Shown: piece after piece, positions 61,218 through 64,000 of the stretch | Position numbering within the stretch: the first letter of the stretch is position 1 | Layout: each line of letters begins with the position of its first letter | Assembly (NCBI GenBank): GCA_010093485.1 | Contig: MU001500.1 | Location: 940,198-1,004,197 of the forward strand | Source of the DNA: Karstenula rhodostoma CBS 690.94 | Taxonomy: Eukaryota > Ascomycota > Dothideomycetes > Pleosporales > Didymosphaeriaceae | DNA: 64,000 bases | Direction of reading: 5' to 3' | Notes under the pieces: generated by a model | Told to the model about the DNA's origin: nothing | Seen by the model: only the letters and a program-made list of their open reading frames with translations | Database searches by the model: none | Translations under genes and position numbers: made by a program

Positions 61218-64000
61218 ATGCGCCCCGCAGCCCTCAGAGCAGCTTCCACGCTTGCTCGAGCCACCCGCTCGCCGCGCGTGGCCTACTGTGCTCCGAGCCG
61301 CTCGCTGAGACTCTTCTCGACATCACCCGCTTTCCGCAATGCCGCCTTGAGCCCTACCGCCGCGCGAGACTTCAAGGCGACCAGCCCGGGCGATGTGCTG
61401 GAAGCGAAGCAGGACCCTTCAGAGACCGTCTTGGCCTTCAACGATGTCGACACATTCCCCCGCCGACACATTGGCCCATCTGCATCGTCTGTCCAGGAGA
61501 TGCTTGCCACTCTCGACCCGCCAGTTGCCAGCCTGGACGATTTCGTCAGGCAGGTCGTTCCGGAGAGCATCCTCTCTGGACGCTCCCTCGAGATCGGTCC
61601 TATCAGCGAGACCACTTCCAAAGCAACGCAAAAACACTGGACCGAAAACGGAGTCCCCGAAAGCATATTCCTCAGGGAAGGCCAACGCATATTCGACCAG
61701 AATCAACCTGGCGTAAGCTACATCGGGCAAGGATACTACGGCACCAGGGTTCCAGAAGTAATCAAGAGAAATGTTTTGGAGAACCCAGCGTGGTATACCA
61801 GCTATACGCCTTACCAGCCAGAGATCAGCCAGGGTCGCCTGGAGTCGCTGCTTAACTTCCAGACAATGCTAACGGACCTCACTGGCCTTTCCATCGCGAA
61901 TGCCTCCGTGCTCGACGAACCGACCGCCGCCGCCGAAGCAATGACCCTGTCGTTAGGGCAACTTCCGACCTCGCGCCAAAAACGCCAGAACAAGACGCTC
62001 TTCGTTTCCGACCGTTGCCACCCCCAGACCATCGAGGTGCTTCGTTCTCGAGCCGACGGTTTCGGTATCAAGATTGAGACTGGAGACGTTCTGGCAAACA
62101 ACTGCAAGAGGGTCGGAGAGATTGGTGATGATCTCGTGGGTGTCCTTGCGCAATACCCCGACACCGAAGGCGCCGTGGAGGACTTCCGTGAGCTGGCGGA
62201 CAAGGTGCACAAGCACGGTGCACTCTTCAGTGTGGCAACGGATCTCCTTGCTCTTACCCAACTTACTCCCCCGGGAGAGTTCGGCGCCGATATTGCCTTT
62301 GGAAACGCGCAGCGCTTCGGTGTACCTCTTGGGTTCGGTGGCCCCCATGCGGCCTTCTTCGCTACCTCTGACAAGATCAAGCGAAAGATGCCAGGACGTA
62401 TCATTGGTCTCTCCAAGGACAGACTAGGAAATCCCGCGGCGAGATTGGCGCTCCAAACACGTGAACAACACATTCGTCGTGAAAAGGCGACCAGCAACAT
62501 TTGCACTGCCCAAGCTTTGTTGGCAAACATGAGTGCCATGTACGCAGTATATCACGGACCGGAGGGATTGAAGAACATTGCGAGACAAGTCGTTGCCATG
62601 ACTCGAAGTACGCAGCAAGCCCTGATTGACTATGGCTACAAGACCGGACAGCGCGGGCGCCTGAACGATGCGCCTGCGGCGTTTGATACCTTTGTGGTCG
62701 CTACGGGAGAGAAGACCAGCGAAATCATTTCGCTGGCTCACTCCCACGCTGATTGGGTCCGCAAGCTTGACGACCAACATATTGGACTTTCATTCGGTGA
62801 AGCTTCAACCAGCGCAGAGGTCATGCATCTGCTGAGCCACTTCCGTAAGGCTGCTGGTATCGAGAAAGAACAGAGCATCATTGGAAAGGTTGCTGTCGAT
62901 CCTCCAACCGGTTTCAAACGTACAAGCGAGTTCCTTACCCACCGAGTCTTCAACTCACACCATTCCGAGACAGAGTTGCTACGCTACATCCACCACTTGC
63001 AGTCGAAGGACCTCTCGCTGGTACACTCCATGATTCCGCTAGGATCGTGCACCATGAAACTGAATGCCACTGCTGAAATGGCGCCGGTGTCATGGGCCAC
63101 CGTCAACAATCTGCACCCGTTCATGCCGTTGGACAAGACCGAGGGCTATCAGGTCATGATCAAGCAGCTGGAAGGAGACCTCGCCAACATTACAGGCTTC
63201 CATTCTGTATCGCTTCAGCCTAATTCCGGAGCCCAGGGAGAGTTCGCAGGACTGCGCGTTATCCGCAAATACCAGGAACAGCAGCCCGGCAAGAAGCGCG
63301 ACATCTGCTTGATCCCTAAGTCTGCACATGGCACCAACCCGGCCAGTGCCGCAATGGCAGGTATGCGCGTTGTCACAATCAACTGCGATACGGTCACGGG
63401 CAACCTCGACATGGCCGATCTGGAGGTCAAATGCAAGAAGCACGCTGAAGAGCTCGGCGCCATCATGGTCACGTACCCCAGCACATTCGGTGTTTTCGAG
63501 CCCCAGATCAAGGAGGTTTGCGACATGATCCACCAATACGGCGGCCAAGTATACATGGACGGCGCCAACATGAACGCTCAAATCGGTCTCTGCTCGCCGG
63601 GCGAAATCGGCGCCGATGTATGCCACCTGAACCTCCACAAGACTTTCTGCATTCCTCACGGCGGCGGCGGCCCCGGTGTCGGTCCCATCGGCGTCAAGGA
63701 GCACCTCACGCCTTACCTCCCCGGCCATCTACGGAACGAGACGGGCGGCGACAAGGCCATATACCCCGTCAGCGGTGCTCCGTGGGGCAGCGCCAGCATC
63801 CTCCCCATCAGCTGGGCTTACATCAAGATGATGGGAGCCGTCGGCCTCACCCAAGCCACCAAAATCACCCTCCTCAACGCAAACTACATCCTCGCGCGCC
63901 TCAAGCCGCACTACCCCATCGTCTACACCAACGACAAGGGCCGCTGCGCGCACGAGTTCATCCTCGACATCCGCAAGTTCAAAGAATCCGCCGGCATCGA
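61218..64000 (+). CDS. GCV2: Glycine dehydrogenase (decarboxylating), P protein, partial
   Basis: Pyridoxal-phosphate-dependent P protein of the mitochondrial glycine cleavage system; it decarboxylates glycine and passes the aminomethyl group to the H protein lipoyl arm. ATG at 61218 opens an uninterrupted frame of more than 925 codons that leaves the window at 64000. The presequence MRPAALRAASTLARATRSPR is Arg/Ala-rich as for mitochondrial import. Family blocks: FPRRHIGPS, YIGQGYYGTRVPEVIKRNVL, WYTSYTPYQPEISQGRLESL, LDEPTAAAEAM, GFGGPHAAFFA, PGRIIGLSKDRLGNPAARLA, TSNICTAQALLANMSAMYAV YHG, then in the second half MIPLGSCTMKLN, SLQPNSGAQGEFAGL, SAHGTNPASAAMAGM and HLNLHKTFCIPHGGGGPG, with the PLP-binding Lys in HKTF. 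The C-terminal part is outside the window. Confidence 0.97.
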   Translation, partial: MRPAALRAASTLARATRSPRVAYCAPSRSLRLFSTSPAFRNAALSPTAARDFKATSPGDVLEAKQDPSETVLAFNDVDTFPRRHIGPSASSVQEMLATLDPPVASLDDFVRQVVPESILSGRSLEIGPISETTSKATQKHWTENGVPESIFLREGQRIFDQNQPGVSYIGQGYYGTRVPEVIKRNVLENPAWYTSYTPYQPEISQGRLESLLNFQTMLTDLTGLSIANASVLDEPTAAAEAMTLSLGQLPTSRQKRQNKTLFVSDRCHPQTIEVLRSRADGFGIKIETGDVLANNCKRVGEIGDDLVGVLAQYPDTEGAVEDFRELADKVHKHGALFSVATDLLALTQLTPPGEFGADIAFGNAQRFGVPLGFGGPHAAFFATSDKIKRKMPGRIIGLSKDRLGNPAARLALQTREQHIRREKATSNICTAQALLANMSAMYAVYHGPEGLKNIARQVVAMTRSTQQALIDYGYKTGQRGRLNDAPAAFDTFVVATGEKTSEIISLAHSHADWVRKLDDQHIGLSFGEASTSAEVMHLLSHFRKAAGIEKEQSIIGKVAVDPPTGFKRTSEFLTHRVFNSHHSETELLRYIHHLQSKDLSLVHSMIPLGSCTMKLNATAEMAPVSWATVNNLHPFMPLDKTEGYQVMIKQLEGDLANITGFHSVSLQPNSGAQGEFAGLRVIRKYQEQQPGKKRDICLIPKSAHGTNPASAAMAGMRVVTINCDTVTGNLDMADLEVKCKKHAEELGAIMVTYPSTFGVFEPQIKEVCDMIHQYGGQVYMDGANMNAQIGLCSPGEIGADVCHLNLHKTFCIPHGGGGPGVGPIGVKEHLTPYLPGHLRNETGGDKAIYPVSGAPWGSASILPISWAYIKMMGAVGLTQATKITLLNANYILARLKPHYPIVYTNDKGRCAHEFILDIRKFKESAGI

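Noticed and set aside
1..64000. tRNA or rRNA genes, CRISPR arrays, intact transposons
   Set aside because: No cloverleaf-like set with A and B boxes, no regularly spaced array, and no transposase, reverse transcriptase or terminal repeats were recognised by eye; a tRNA scan would be needed to exclude small RNA genes.

Overview
The window is fungal nuclear DNA, almost certainly from a filamentous ascomycete (Pezizomycotina; class not resolvable from sequence alone, though a Dothideomycete-like fungus would fit). The evidence is intron-split genes with short (about 45-80 nt) GT..AG introns carrying CTAAC/CTGAC-type branch sites, genes on both strands with short spacers, no operons or Shine-Dalgarno sites, and fungus-specific families (quinate-permease-like MFS, DUF2458, pectin methylesterase, P450s, a GPI-anchored wall protein, Pth11/rhodopsin-like and HET-like relics).

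Layout. 0-5.1 kb: a quinate-permease-like transporter and retromer VPS35. 5.1-6.8 kb: a non-coding gap with a possible HET-domain remnant. 6.8-15.6 kb: an MFS transporter, two hypothetical proteins (one with a 2EXR/F-box-like start), a C2H2 zinc-finger protein, an acidic SAP-like protein and a small cysteine-rich secreted protein. 16.6-24.1 kb: a GPI-anchored Ser/Thr-rich protein with a near-identical 63-bp duplication, a DUF2458 protein, a one-helix membrane protein, a four-exon small secreted/membrane protein that simple ORF scanning misses, and a Lys/Glu-rich nucleolar RRM protein. 24.6-26.5 kb is a gene graveyard: an ankyrin-repeat pseudogene with two frameshifts and a rhodopsin/Pth11-like receptor pseudogene with a nonsense codon and a large internal deletion. 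26.9-28.6 kb: an intact P450. 30-36.3 kb: a coiled-coil protein, eIF3 subunit L and a secreted pectin methylesterase. 36.3-39.4 kb: a gene-poor stretch with one weak small-protein candidate. 39.4-50 kb: a second intact P450, a Vps70/GCPII-like M28 membrane peptidase, a FabG-like SDR, a repeat-bearing hypothetical, a stress-type hydrophilic protein and class II fructose-bisphosphate aldolase. 50.7-64 kb: mitochondrial ribosomal bL9, a UBP16-like deubiquitinase, a Gfo/Idh/MocA oxidoreductase with a cysteine cluster, a large low-complexity conserved protein, and the start of mitochondrial glycine decarboxylase (GCV2), which runs off the right edge.

Most genes are unlinked housekeeping functions (endosomal sorting, translation initiation, glycolysis, mitochondrial translation, glycine cleavage) mixed with fungus-specific secreted, transport and oxidative enzymes. 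The two P450s are about 11 kb apart, have no synthase nearby and do not make a biosynthetic cluster. I see no convincing new multi-gene system. The most interesting items are unusual gene architecture (a GC-AG intron, a 5-nt coding first exon, stop-free in-frame introns), expandable coding repeats, a candidate secreted cysteine-rich effector and the receptor/ankyrin graveyard.
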